Source of the DNA: Frateuria_A sp035943815
Lineage (GTDB): Bacteria; Pseudomonadota; Gammaproteobacteria; Xanthomonadales; Rhodanobacteraceae
Length of the DNA stretch: 64,000 bases
Reading direction: 5' to 3'
Assembly (NCBI RefSeq): GCF_035943815.1
Contig: NZ_DASZBU010000011.1
Coordinates: 9,620-73,619 of the forward strand
The notes beneath the pieces are model-generated. The model saw only the letters and a list, made by a program, of their open reading frames with translations, did no database searches and was not told where the DNA came from. Both the position numbers and the translations under genes were made by a program. This document shows positions 1 to 8,643 of the stretch, piece after piece; positions within the stretch are counted from its first letter, which is position 1; each line of letters begins with the position of its first letter.

Positions 1-246
1 GCCGAGAAACAGCGATACGATCCAGGTCAGCGCCATCCATACCGCGGTGCCGGTGCCGATGCCCTTGGCGGTGGCCGCCGCATCGTTCGGGTCGAACGTC
101 TGGAAGCCGAACGCGAGGCCGGCGGTGTACAGCACCAGGGCGATGCCCGCGGCCACCATCCAACCGGCGATCACGGCGCCCCAGCGCAGCGAGGGGTGGG
201 TCGTCACATCCATCACGGACGCTTGTTGCACTTCGATCGATGCCAT
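1..246 (-). CDS. Integral membrane protein, N-terminal part only
   Basis: The gene runs off the left edge; 82 codons are visible from the ATG at 246. After about 18 polar residues the sequence becomes hydrophobic (LRWGAVIAGWMVAAGIALVLY), then a short loop, then a second hydrophobic stretch near residues 68-82. This pattern resembles small multi-pass proteins of the YrzE/DUF3792-like kind, but no catalytic motif is visible. It lies 39 bp upstream of the next small membrane protein on the same strand, so the two may be cotranscribed. The function is unknown. The reading frame is convincing; the family is a guess. Confidence 0.6.
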   Translation of the reverse strand, partial: MASIEVQQASVMDVTTHPSLRWGAVIAGWMVAAGIALVLYTAGLAFGFQTFDPNDAAATAKGIGTGTAVWMALTWIVSLFLG

Positions 247-284
247 GTTCGTTCCTCGATGGCGGGCTCTACCGCGGTATGCCT

Positions 285-419
285 TTACGCGCAGCCGCGG
301 ATCAAGCCGATGATGATCAGGATCGGCAGCGGCACGCCGAGCAGCCACAGCAGCACGTAGCCGATGCCGCCCTCCTGTGCGCTGCGCCAGCTGCGATAGG
401 GGTTCAAAGAAAGTTTCAT
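285..419 (-). CDS. Small single-span membrane protein, 44 aa
   Basis: The ORF starts at ATG 419, preceded by AGGGAA at a good distance. A basic N-terminus (MKLSLNPYRSWRSAQEGG) is followed by one strongly hydrophobic segment (about residues 20-40) ending in RGCA. Short proteins of this type, with a motif like LLWLLGVPxPxLIIIxLxRGC, recur in Xanthomonadales as unannotated small membrane proteins, from my recollection of the family. It probably forms an operon with the membrane protein downstream on the minus strand. No function can be assigned. Confidence 0.6.
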   Translation of the reverse strand: MKLSLNPYRSWRSAQEGGIGYVLLWLLGVPLPILIIIGLIRGCA

Positions 420-1001
420 GTGCTGTTCCCTGACAAGAACTCGAATGACCGACCTTCCGTCATACCCATGAAAGTGCGGGTTGCCGATGCGGGCGGGTTC
501 CGGCTTTCGTGGGCATGACCCCGAAAAAAATTTCGGTGGTTCGCTGGCGTGGAAGACAGCGGGCGGCCCGATGGCCGCCGGGTTCGTTAACGCTGTTCCC
601 AGCGACGTGGACAGGCAGTGACGGAAGCATCTGCATGGCGTCGTCAGGTGCGAAGTGGCACAGCCTCCACAGTGCAGACCCTGTCGCCGGTATCGACGTG
701 CGCTGGTAGACCTGCTGGCCGGCCAGCCCATGCCCGAGCTGGACGCGGTGAACCGCATCGCCATCGAGGACATCGTCGGGAAGCTGGCGTGGGCGCGCAT
801 CGAGGAGGAGTTCGGCAGGTAGGCGTCGGGTTACGACGTCGCGAAGGCTCGTTCGCGCGGTAAACGGGCGCTCCGCTACGCCGGCCCTTTGCGGCGGCAC
901 GCAGACCGTGCAAGATCGCCGTCCCGGCGTCGCCGGCCATCACCAACCACGATTCGGCCATCCCCGCGGACGGCCGCGAGCCGCAGGGGGCGGTTGCAAG
1001 C
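420..1001. other. 582-bp stretch with no complete gene; possible gene remnant
   Basis: No ORF here has both a start and a protein-like composition. On the plus strand, the frame open from 622 to the TAG at 820-822 encodes a protein-like tail (ALVDLLAGQPMPELDAVNRI, then AIEDIVGKLAWARIEEEFGR) but has no good start codon. Its upstream part is Arg/Cys-rich. It may be the decayed 3-prime end of a gene, or a short gene starting at the GTG at 655. The rest holds promoter sequence for the flanking genes at most. Confidence 0.3.
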
Positions 1002-1532
1002 ATGCTTACGCTCGAACAATGGACCGTGCTCGGCACCTGGGCGTCGCCCCTGGTGGCGGCCCTGGGATTCCTGCTGATCCGCAACCAGCTCAAGGGCGAC
1101 CGCGAGGCGCTGGAGACGCAGACGAGCTGGGAGATCTACAACGTCGGCGGCAGCATCCTGCAGATATTCATCGCCAATCCGGAGTGCCGGCCGTATTTCT
1201 ACGACGGTGCCCCCGCGCCGACCGAGGAGCCCTTGCGCAGCAAGGTGCTGGCGGTCAACGAGCTGATCTGCGACCACATGGAAAACATCATCCTGCACCG
1301 CCGCGCGCTGGACGCGGAGACCTACCAGGTGTGGCTGTTGTACATGCAGGGCCTGTACAACCGCAGCCCGACCATGCGTGCCTTTCTGGAGCCGTCCAGC
1401 GAGGGCTATCGCTACTCCACCCAGCTGCTGGATCTCTTGAAGCAGGGCCAGCGCGACCAGGTCGGCCAGCACGACTGGCTGGCCCGCCGCCCGGACGCGC
1501 CCAGGCCGCTCAGCCAGGCGGGTACCGCATGA
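1002..1532 (+). CDS. Membrane-anchored hypothetical protein, 176 aa
   Basis: The protein begins with MLTLEQWTVLGTWASPLVAALGFLLIRNQL, which gives one N-terminal transmembrane segment (about residues 8-26). A cytoplasmic helical domain with many charged residues follows. The layout (short membrane anchor, helical soluble part, NRSPTMRAFLE near the end) resembles small DUF4760-like membrane-anchored proteins, but I cannot name the family firmly. A G-rich sequence precedes ATG 1002. The 3-prime end overlaps the convergent acetyltransferase gene by 23 bp. Function unknown. Confidence 0.6.
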   Translation: MLTLEQWTVLGTWASPLVAALGFLLIRNQLKGDREALETQTSWEIYNVGGSILQIFIANPECRPYFYDGAPAPTEEPLRSKVLAVNELICDHMENIILHRRALDAETYQVWLLYMQGLYNRSPTMRAFLEPSSEGYRYSTQLLDLLKQGQRDQVGQHDWLARRPDAPRPLSQAGTA

Positions 1533-1977
1533 GGGTGATCGGCCTGCCGACGTATTGGTCCTGCTCGAGCGTCTGCCAACCCAGGCGCCGGTAAAGCTCT
1601 ACCTGATCGAAGGTGTACAGGTAGATCGATGTGTCGAGCGGCGCGGCGTAGTCCATGACGTATTTCACCAGCGCGCCGCCGATGCCCCGACGCCGCCATG
1701 CCGGCAGCACCAGCACATTGGCCAGCCACGGGCCGAGATCCGGCCGCGTGGGCAGGTCATGCGGCACGATGCTGGCGATACCGGCCAGTTCGCCGTGCAG
1801 GCGCGCACCGAAAAACTTCGGCACGCGCACGGCGGGGTCCAGCGCATCGGCGATGTCCCGCCGGTTCTGCGCCCAGGTCTCGGCCGACTCGAAGCGCGCC
1901 CACTCCTGGTAGATCCACTGCGCCGCCCGTTCGGTTTCGGTGTCGCGCAGTACGGAAACGTCGGGGAGATCGTCCAT
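1510..1977 (-). CDS. GNAT-family N-acetyltransferase, 155 aa
   Basis: Transfers an acetyl group from acetyl-CoA to an amine of an unidentified substrate. The acetyl-CoA loop is visible as WRRRGIGGALVKY (R-x-x-G-x-G/A type), preceded by the beta-4 strand LANVLVLP. The C-terminal segment VELYRRLGWQ is the usual GNAT ending. I chose ATG 1977 (MDDLPDVSVL); the upstream in-frame extension is Arg-rich and lacks GNAT features. Its 3-prime end overlaps the convergent plus-strand gene. The substrate cannot be deduced. Confidence 0.8.
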   Translation of the reverse strand: MDDLPDVSVLRDTETERAAQWIYQEWARFESAETWAQNRRDIADALDPAVRVPKFFGARLHGELAGIASIVPHDLPTRPDLGPWLANVLVLPAWRRRGIGGALVKYVMDYAAPLDTSIYLYTFDQVELYRRLGWQTLEQDQYVGRPITLMRYPPG

Positions 1978-2189
1978 GGGAATCACGTGCAAGCGGAGAT
2001 GGGTGCTTCGCGGGACGATAGCAGCTGGCTGGGTCGCGGCGAATCCGCGAGGCAAAGGCAGCTCGAGCTGGATCCGCTTCTCAAAACTCAGGTCCCTGTT
2101 TGCGGTTCGCAAGGAGGCATGACCGACAGCCTATCGACCACGCGGGCATCCACCTGCACCATGCCGCTACATTTCAAGGGAGTCGGCAC

Positions 2190-3107
2190 ATGGCCACAGG
2201 TACCGCGTTGCTGCTTGCTTCTGTGGCGGCGACGGTCATTGCCGCTCCGCTGGGATTGGGGCTGGCGGGCGCCGTATCGGCGCGGCGTGCGGATGCCGCG
2301 TCGTCGGCCGGCGGCAGTTGGCGGTTCGCCGCAGCATCGATGCTGGTCTACGTGTTCGCCTTCAACCTGACGTTCTTCATCCAGGAACTGTTCCTGGTGT
2401 TGCCCAAGGCGCTGACGCCCGGGTTGCGTCCGACCCTCTACCACAACAACCACGCATGGGAGGGCAGCAGTCCGCTCGCGAGCCTGTTCCAGGGCACCGG
2501 CGCGCTGGCGACCCTGTCGGTCGGCCTACTCTGCCTGTGCCTGCTGCGGCGTCCGCGGCCTTGGTCGACGGGGATCCGGCTGTTCGTGTTCTGGATGGCG
2601 TACTGCGGTTGCTTCATGGCGCTCCCGCAGGTGGTGATCGGTGCGCTGAGCCCGGGCAGCGACGTCGGCATGGCCATGACCTACCTGCAGTTGGGCGAGG
2701 GCGCACGCATCGGCGCGGCCCTAGTCGCCCTCGGCCTGATGCCCTTGATCGCGATGCGGTTGTGCAGGCCGGCGCTGGAGCTGGCCGATACGCCGGCGCG
2801 CGTCGCCGGTCCCGCTGCACGCATGCGCCTGGTGTTGCGGATGGTGACGCTGCCGGCGCTCGCCGGGACGGCGCTGATCATCCCGTTCCGCGTACCGCGG
2901 GAACTGGTGGAGGTGTTGCTGGTGCCGCTACTGGTAATGCTATGCGGGATACCGTGGATCCAGGCGGGCGCCTGGCGCGTGCGAGAAGTGCGGCCTGGCG
3001 GTGGCGCTGCCGCTCCGTCGCTCGCCTATCCGCTCGCCGCGGTGGTGGGCCTGCTGCTGTTCTTCCAGCTCGTGCTTCGGCCGGGCATCCCTTTCTACGG
3101 AAGCTGA
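2190..3107 (+). CDS. Polytopic membrane protein of unknown function, 305 aa
   Basis: About seven or eight hydrophobic segments span the sequence, beginning at residue 3 and ending in PLAAVVGLLLFFQLVLRPGI. The start at ATG 2190 follows CAAGGGAGT at a suitable distance. Two conserved-looking polar stretches, NNHAWEG and SPGSDVGMAMTYLQLG, sit between membrane segments. No transporter signature or peptidase motif is certain. It lies between the divergent acetyltransferase gene and the convergent XRE regulator gene and appears monocistronic. Confidence 0.6.
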   Translation: MATGTALLLASVAATVIAAPLGLGLAGAVSARRADAASSAGGSWRFAAASMLVYVFAFNLTFFIQELFLVLPKALTPGLRPTLYHNNHAWEGSSPLASLFQGTGALATLSVGLLCLCLLRRPRPWSTGIRLFVFWMAYCGCFMALPQVVIGALSPGSDVGMAMTYLQLGEGARIGAALVALGLMPLIAMRLCRPALELADTPARVAGPAARMRLVLRMVTLPALAGTALIIPFRVPRELVEVLLVPLLVMLCGIPWIQAGAWRVREVRPGGGAAAPSLAYPLAAVVGLLLFFQLVLRPGIPFYGS

Positions 3108-3146
3108 GACCGCCGAGGGGCGAGGAAACGGGACGCGGCCGGCGGC

Positions 3147-3467
3147 CTATCGCTTTCCCGCGCGAGCCTTGAGCTCGTTCACCACCGTCCGCTGCTCCGC
3201 ATGCGTCAGCTTTGCGAAGGCGACGATCACTTCGGCGATTTCGTCGGTATCGGCAAAGAGCGCCGCGAGCGGCATGCCGAGCGCATCGGCGAGTTTCTTC
3301 GCGGTGCGTAGATCGCATTCGTTGACGCCACGCTCGTAGCGGTTGATCCGCGTGCGCGCCACGTCAGCCGAGATTCCGGTGGCGACGCCCAGCGCTTCCT
3401 GAGTCAGGCCTGCAGCCAGTCGGGCAGCGCGTAAGCGGTTGGCGAAGATGAGGCGGGCGTCGTCCAA
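3147..3467 (-). CDS. XRE-family helix-turn-helix regulator
   Basis: A Cro/C1-type DNA-binding domain occupies the N-terminal part: RLRAARLAAGLTQEALGVATGIS, then RINRYERGVNECDLRTAKKLADALG, with Leu-Thr-Gln-Glu and the typical closing helix. A helical C-terminal tail (about 40 residues) could serve in dimerisation. The start is uncertain. No in-frame ATG lies near the domain, so I use the TTG at 3467; the frame stays open further upstream. It is transcribed away from the TonB receptor gene, and a perfect dyad at 3527-3545 lies just upstream of both, suggesting autoregulation and control of the receptor. That link is inferred from position. Confidence 0.75.
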   Translation of the reverse strand: MDDARLIFANRLRAARLAAGLTQEALGVATGISADVARTRINRYERGVNECDLRTAKKLADALGMPLAALFADTDEIAEVIVAFAKLTHAEQRTVVNELKARAGKR

Positions 3468-3526
3468 AGTATTGGCACGGGCATTGGAGTCGTCGAGCCA
3501 GCATGAAGCCTTGCCTTTGCCCTGTC

Positions 3527-3545
3527 TGTTACCGTATAAGTAACA
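3527..3545. promoter_or_regulatory. Candidate operator: TGTTAC-N7-GTAACA inverted repeat
   Basis: TGTTAC (3527-3532) and GTAACA (3540-3545) are exact reverse complements separated by seven bases, including CGTATAA. The size and symmetry suit a Cro/C1-type dimer. The site lies between the XRE gene and the divergently transcribed TonB receptor/isopeptidase genes. No other gene in that interval explains it. Confidence 0.55.
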
Positions 3546-3706
3546 CCGTGGCGCTTCTGCGGCAATCGCCTTGCCCGACGACGCGCTGCTGGCCGGCGAC
3601 GGCGCGCCTGCGCCCGCACGGCCTGTACGCAAACCGATCTCGCCCGACGACCGTGCCGCCGGCCGGTACGCGAGCGGCCAACCCAGGGGAAAGCAAAGGA
3701 CGCACC

Positions 3707-6361
3707 ATGAAGACAAGCACGTTACGCAATGCCATTTCCATCGCCTTGTTCGTCGCCGCCACGGGCACGACCGGGTTGGTCCTGGCCGAACAGGCTGTGA
3801 CCGATGCCACGGCGCCGGGCCAGCCCCCGGCGGCCGATGCGCTCGCGCCGATCGAGCTCGATCTGCCAGGCGGGCCGCTTGCGGCAGCCCTCGATGCCCT
3901 CGGCGCGCAAAGCGGCCTGCGGCTGGACTATCCGCCCGGGCTGGTCGCGGGCCGGCAGGCGAGGGCGGTCCACGGCCGCATGAGTTGGCGCGCTGCGCTC
4001 GGTCGCCTGCTGCAGGACACGGACCTCACCTACCGGCAGGTCGGCGACACCATCGTCGTGATCCAGCGTGTGCAGGAGCGCAGCAGTCCTGAGGAGCGGG
4101 CCACCGGCGCGACGACGGACGCCACGGCCGCACCAGCGGTGAGCAACCTGGCGACCGTCACCGTCACGGGTACGCGTATCCGTGGCGGCACCACGCCGTC
4201 ACCGGTCGTCACGATCGGCAGCGAGCAGATCCGGCAGGAAGGATTCGCGGACCTCGGCGAGGTGATCCGCAGCGTGCCGCAGAACTTTTCGGGTGGCCAG
4301 AACCCGGGCGTGCTCAGCGGCAACCTGGCCGGCGCGGGTAATGCGAACCAGAACCTGACGGGCGGATCGAGTTTGAACCTGCGTGGCCTGGGGGCCGATG
4401 CCACCCTGACCCTGCTCAACGGGCGCCGCATGGCCTATGGTGGCTTCACCCAGGCGGTGGACATCAGTGCAATACCGGTGGACGCGGTGGATCGGATCGA
4501 GATCGTCCCCGACGGTGCCTCGGCGATCTATGGCTCCGATGCGGTGGGCGGTGTCGGCAATGTGATCCTAAAGCGGGATTTCGACGGCGTGACCGTCGGC
4601 ACGCGCTTCGGCAAGGCAACCCAGGGAGGTCTGGCTAGCCGCGAGTACGACATCACCGCGGGCACCACCTGGCGCAATGGTGGCCTCATCGCGACTTACA
4701 TGGACACCTCGATCGACCCCATCTACAGCAGCCAACGCAGCTACGCCACGCAACTGGTCGACCCATCCACTCTGTATCCCGGCAGCGATTTGCACAGCGG
4801 CCTGTTGAGCGTGCATCAGTCGTTGGGGGACTTCGCCGAGCTCCATCTGGACGCCATGCGCACCACGCGCGACCAGCTGCATATGTACAACTACAGAGGT
4901 ACGAGCACCCGGGCCACACCGACCACGACGACCACCCTGGTGTCGCCCGGCCTGGAGGTCTGGCTGCCGAATGATTGGTCGCTGTCGCTCGGTACGACAT
5001 CCGGCAGAAGCGAGCACCAAGAGCACCGAGTGCAGACCGTGATCGCGAACGGCGCGGCGATCGTCACCGACGCCTGCTACTGCAACGATAGCCGCAGCTA
5101 TGAGCTTGGTGCCGAAGGACCCTTGTTTCGGCTGCCGGGGGGTAATGCACGTCTGGCGGCCGGCATCGGCTACCGGGAGAACGAGTTTCGCGATGTCGAC
5201 CGCGTCACGACGGCCAATGCCTTCCGGGGCAGCGAAGGCGCCAGGTTTGCGTATGCAGAACTCAATCTGCCGCTGATCGGACCCGACCAACAGGTCTCTG
5301 GTATCCAGCGTCTGGACGTAACGGCCGCAATGCGGGGTGAGCGCTACAGCTCCTTCGGTGGCGTGACGACGCCAAAGGTGGGCGTGCTCTATGGCCCCAA
5401 CCCCGACTTCAGCCTGAAAGCCTCCTGGGGCAAGTCCTTCAAGGCGCCCACGCTCTTCGAGCAGAACTATGCGCAGAACGCCTATCTGTTCTTTCCCGGC
5501 AGCTTCGGCGGTACCGGGTACCCCGCCGATGCCACCGTGCTGGTGCTGGATGGCGGCAACAGGAACCTCCAGCCGGAGCGTGCCACCACCCGGTCGGTAT
5601 CGTTGGCGCTTCATCCGGAGGCGTTGCGTGAGCTGGAGGCGGAGCTGAGCTGGTTTCGCATCGACTACCGCGACCGGGTGATCCAGCCGATTGCCAATGC
5701 CAGCCAGGCGTTGAGCAGCGCGATCTACGCGCCATTCGTCGACGCCGCACCGACTTCCCAGGCGCAGGCGGACGTCATCGCGGGCGCGGGGAAGTTCTAC
5801 AACTTTGTCGGGGCGCCTTACGACCCAGGCAAGGTTGCGGCGATCATCTACACGCAGTACGCCAACACTGCCCGGCAGCGCATTCGGGGCGTCGATCTGT
5901 CTGGCTCCTATCAGCTGGAGTTGGGGCAGGGCACGTTGTCGCTCCGTGGGTCAGCAAGCTGGCTGGAAAGCAGGCAGCAAACCGTTCCCGCCGCACCGGA
6001 ATTCGCCCTGTCCGGCACGCTGTTTAATCCGCCCAAAGTCAGCAGCCGCGCTGGTGCGGTGTGGACGCGGGGTGGGTTCAGCGCTTCGGTCTTCGCCAAC
6101 TATCGGAGCGGGGTGACCAACCGGGTCGACAACGTGAAATCCGCCTCGTTCAACACGTTCGATGCGGCCATTCGCTATGCCACCGGCAGGCGTGGCGATG
6201 CCTGGTCGGGACTGGAATTCGCCTTGGCCCTGGACAACGCATTCGATCGCGACCCGCCGCTGTATCGGGTCGCGTCGCCGCTCTACGTAGCGCCCTATGA
6301 CTCGACCAATTACTCGGCGATCGGCCGCTTCCTGAGCCTTTCCGCGTCCAAGCATTGGTGA
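3707..6361 (+). CDS. TonB-dependent receptor with STN domain, lasso-locus type, 884 aa
   Basis: Outer-membrane receptor for energised uptake of a ligand. It has a signal peptide ending near LVLAEQA, then a secretin/TonB N-terminal short domain (about residues 45-125, IELDLPGGPLAAALDALGAQ). A plug domain begins at TVTVTGTRIRG, and the beta-barrel ends in an aromatic residue (SASKHW). ATG 3707 sits right at the signal peptide. STN domains normally contact FecR-type anti-sigma factors, but no fecI/fecR genes are present here. The isopeptidase gene follows after 59 bp, probably in the same operon. By analogy with astexin and xanthomonin loci I infer that it imports the lasso peptide, or the metal/nutrient complex it carries. 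Confidence 0.88.
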   Translation: MKTSTLRNAISIALFVAATGTTGLVLAEQAVTDATAPGQPPAADALAPIELDLPGGPLAAALDALGAQSGLRLDYPPGLVAGRQARAVHGRMSWRAALGRLLQDTDLTYRQVGDTIVVIQRVQERSSPEERATGATTDATAAPAVSNLATVTVTGTRIRGGTTPSPVVTIGSEQIRQEGFADLGEVIRSVPQNFSGGQNPGVLSGNLAGAGNANQNLTGGSSLNLRGLGADATLTLLNGRRMAYGGFTQAVDISAIPVDAVDRIEIVPDGASAIYGSDAVGGVGNVILKRDFDGVTVGTRFGKATQGGLASREYDITAGTTWRNGGLIATYMDTSIDPIYSSQRSYATQLVDPSTLYPGSDLHSGLLSVHQSLGDFAELHLDAMRTTRDQLHMYNYRGTSTRATPTTTTTLVSPGLEVWLPNDWSLSLGTTSGRSEHQEHRVQTVIANGAAIVTDACYCNDSRSYELGAEGPLFRLPGGNARLAAGIGYRENEFRDVDRVTTANAFRGSEGARFAYAELNLPLIGPDQQVSGIQRLDVTAAMRGERYSSFGGVTTPKVGVLYGPNPDFSLKASWGKSFKAPTLFEQNYAQNAYLFFPGSFGGTGYPADATVLVLDGGNRNLQPERATTRSVSLALHPEALRELEAELSWFRIDYRDRVIQPIANASQALSSAIYAPFVDAAPTSQAQADVIAGAGKFYNFVGAPYDPGKVAAIIYTQYANTARQRIRGVDLSGSYQLELGQGTLSLRGSASWLESRQQTVPAAPEFALSGTLFNPPKVSSRAGAVWTRGGFSASVFANYRSGVTNRVDNVKSASFNTFDAAIRYATGRRGDAWSGLEFALALDNAFDRDPPLYRVASPLYVAPYDSTNYSAIGRFLSLSASKHW

Positions 6362-6420
6362 TGCCCGGTGGAAGCCGGCTACGGCCGGCATCCCTCACGG
6401 TGGCAGAGAGGTGACTGTCC

Positions 6421-8514
6421 ATGCTCAGTTGCGTCGTGCGGCCCCTGCTCTTTGCGGGTGCCTTGTTGGCCTGTGCTTCCGTCTGTCATGCGGGCCTCGT
6501 TTCGCCCCGTCGACTCCTGGAAGTAGCCGACATTTCAAGCCCAACGGTATCGCCGGACGGACGCAGCGTGGCGTTCCGGGTCGAGCGTGCGTCGGTGGCG
6601 CGCAATACCTACGACACTGTCTGGTACGTGCAGGGCCTGAGCGATCCGTTGCCGAGGCGCATTGCCGATGGCGGCGTTCCGCTACGCGACTCGGCGGGCG
6701 AATCGCTGCCCCCCGAGGTGGTGTGGTCACCCGACAATCGCTGGATTTTCTACCGCGCCTTGGTCGACGGAAAGATCGATGTGTGGCGCGCGGCGGCGGA
6801 TGGCTCCGGCTCGGAACCTTTGACGCATGACGCGGCGGACGTGCGCGATTTCGCCTTGGGCGAGGGCGGCCGTGTGCTCAGGTACAGCGTCGGCGCGACC
6901 CGAGAGGAGGTCCGGTCGGCGGAGCGGGCCGAGTACGACCAGGGCATCCACATCGACGATTCCGTGCCGATCGGCCAGGGCCTGTTCCGCTCGGGCTACG
7001 TCAGCGGGCGCATGGCAACGCAGCGCTTTAGCAAGGTCTGGTTCGACCGTCTCCCACTGCTGGCCGATGCGCCGGATCGCTGGACAGAGATCGATATTGC
7101 CACCGGGGCGAGCCGGGCGATTGCGGTCTCGGCTGTACCTTCCGTGCCATCACTAGCTCCGGACAAGGTCGGTGTCGATGGAGATCCGTGGAAGTCACTT
7201 CGCGAGCCTCAAGGCGACAGAGTGGCCTGGCTCACGCGCATCGGCGATCGCAGGGGCCAGCAACAGCGCCCCGATGTCTTGCTGTCCGCTTTGCCGCGCG
7301 CGCATGCAGGCCGGGCCGTTCGCTGCGTTTCGGCACTGTGCACGGGCAAGGCCATCACTGCGGTTCAGTGGCGCCCGGACAGCGACGAAGTGCTGTTTAC
7401 CGTCACGGATCCTCGCCAGGGATTGGCGCAGTCGATCCTTCGATGGAACGTGGCAACCGGCGAGGTTCGCACGGTTGTGAAGACTGCAGGATTGGTCAAC
7501 GGTGGACGTGATCCCACATGGAACTGTGGCGCATCGGCCGATGCGCTGGTGTGTGTAACGGCGGAAGCCGATCGTCCGCCGCGGCTGGAGAAGGTCGATC
7601 TGGAAATCGGCAAACGTCTTGTGCTGTTCGATCCCAATAAGGCGCTAGCCCAGGACATTGCCGACGTCGCGCCCGCGCGTTTGCTGCAATGGCAGGACAA
7701 GCGGGGCGAATGGTTCACAGGCCAGTTCTATTCGGCGCGGCGCGGTGGCGATGGGCCAGCGCCGTTGTTCATCACTTACTACAGCTGTCCTGGCTTCATA
7801 CGCGGTGGGGTAGGGGACGAGTGGCCGTTGGCCTCGCTGGCGCAGGCTGGCATTTCGGCGCTATGCATCAACCGACGCCCTGGCTACACGATGGATGCGG
7901 TCGCGCGATATGGAGAGGGACTGGCAGCGGCGGAGAGCGCGGTCGAACGGCTGTCCAGGGAACACGAAATCGACCGTGCGCGAGTCGGCATGGGCGGATT
8001 GAGTTTTGGCGCCGAGGTGACGATGTGGACGGTCGCCAACTCGGGCCTGCTGGCGGCCGCATCGGTCGCCACGCCGGTCGTGTCGCCCTTCTACTACGTG
8101 ATCGGCAGCATCAAGGGAAAAGCCTTCCGCAAGGGCTTGCGGGAATTGTGGGGGTTGGGGTCGCCAAGCGAAACGCCGCAGCGCTGGAGCGTGCTCTCAC
8201 CAGCATTCCAACTGGACAAGATCCATGCGCCCATTCTCTTCCAGCACTCCGAACAGGAATACATGTATGCGCTGGACTACGAGATTCCGCTCATACGCGA
8301 GCAACGGGCAGACCTCTACGTGTTTCCGAACGAGCCGCACCAGAAGTTCCAGCCTCGGCACAAGCTGGCCGCGTACAACCGCAACCTCGACTGGTTCCGC
8401 TTCTGGCTGCAGGGACACGAGGATCCGGATCCAGCAAAGGCCGAGCAATACGTACGCTGGCGCGCTATGCGGACGAACTTGCGGATGGAGCGCGGGCCAC
8501 GAGCGGGCCACTGA
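6421..8514 (+). CDS. Lasso peptide isopeptidase (prolyl oligopeptidase family S9), 697 aa
   Basis: Predicted to hydrolyse the isopeptide bond that closes the lasso ring, linearising the peptide. It has a signal peptide (LLFAGALLACASVCHAG), a beta-propeller-like N-terminal half (SPDGRSVAFRV, WSPDNRWIFYR) and an alpha/beta-hydrolase C-terminal half. The nucleophile is Ser528 in GLSFG and the catalytic His is His640 in NEPHQKF. The acid is probably Glu611 or Glu613 in HSEQEY, since AtxE2-type isopeptidases use Glu. Length and motif spacing match AtxE2, known to act on astexin lasso peptides. It directly follows the TonB receptor gene and converges on the cyclase gene. The assignment over a generic S9 peptidase rests on this context. 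Confidence 0.88.
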   Translation: MLSCVVRPLLFAGALLACASVCHAGLVSPRRLLEVADISSPTVSPDGRSVAFRVERASVARNTYDTVWYVQGLSDPLPRRIADGGVPLRDSAGESLPPEVVWSPDNRWIFYRALVDGKIDVWRAAADGSGSEPLTHDAADVRDFALGEGGRVLRYSVGATREEVRSAERAEYDQGIHIDDSVPIGQGLFRSGYVSGRMATQRFSKVWFDRLPLLADAPDRWTEIDIATGASRAIAVSAVPSVPSLAPDKVGVDGDPWKSLREPQGDRVAWLTRIGDRRGQQQRPDVLLSALPRAHAGRAVRCVSALCTGKAITAVQWRPDSDEVLFTVTDPRQGLAQSILRWNVATGEVRTVVKTAGLVNGGRDPTWNCGASADALVCVTAEADRPPRLEKVDLEIGKRLVLFDPNKALAQDIADVAPARLLQWQDKRGEWFTGQFYSARRGGDGPAPLFITYYSCPGFIRGGVGDEWPLASLAQAGISALCINRRPGYTMDAVARYGEGLAAAESAVERLSREHEIDRARVGMGGLSFGAEVTMWTVANSGLLAAASVATPVVSPFYYVIGSIKGKAFRKGLRELWGLGSPSETPQRWSVLSPAFQLDKIHAPILFQHSEQEYMYALDYEIPLIREQRADLYVFPNEPHQKFQPRHKLAAYNRNLDWFRFWLQGHEDPDPAKAEQYVRWRAMRTNLRMERGPRAGH

Positions 8515-8643
8515 TTTGCGCGTCATTCCCCAATCGCAGGGCGATATCCGGGGTCCAGCGTCTTCAAGGTTCGAGTCTTAAGAGCGCTCGGGATTTCGGC
8601 CCCCCCGAGAATGATAGCCACCCGAGGCTTTTGCGCTTCCCCG

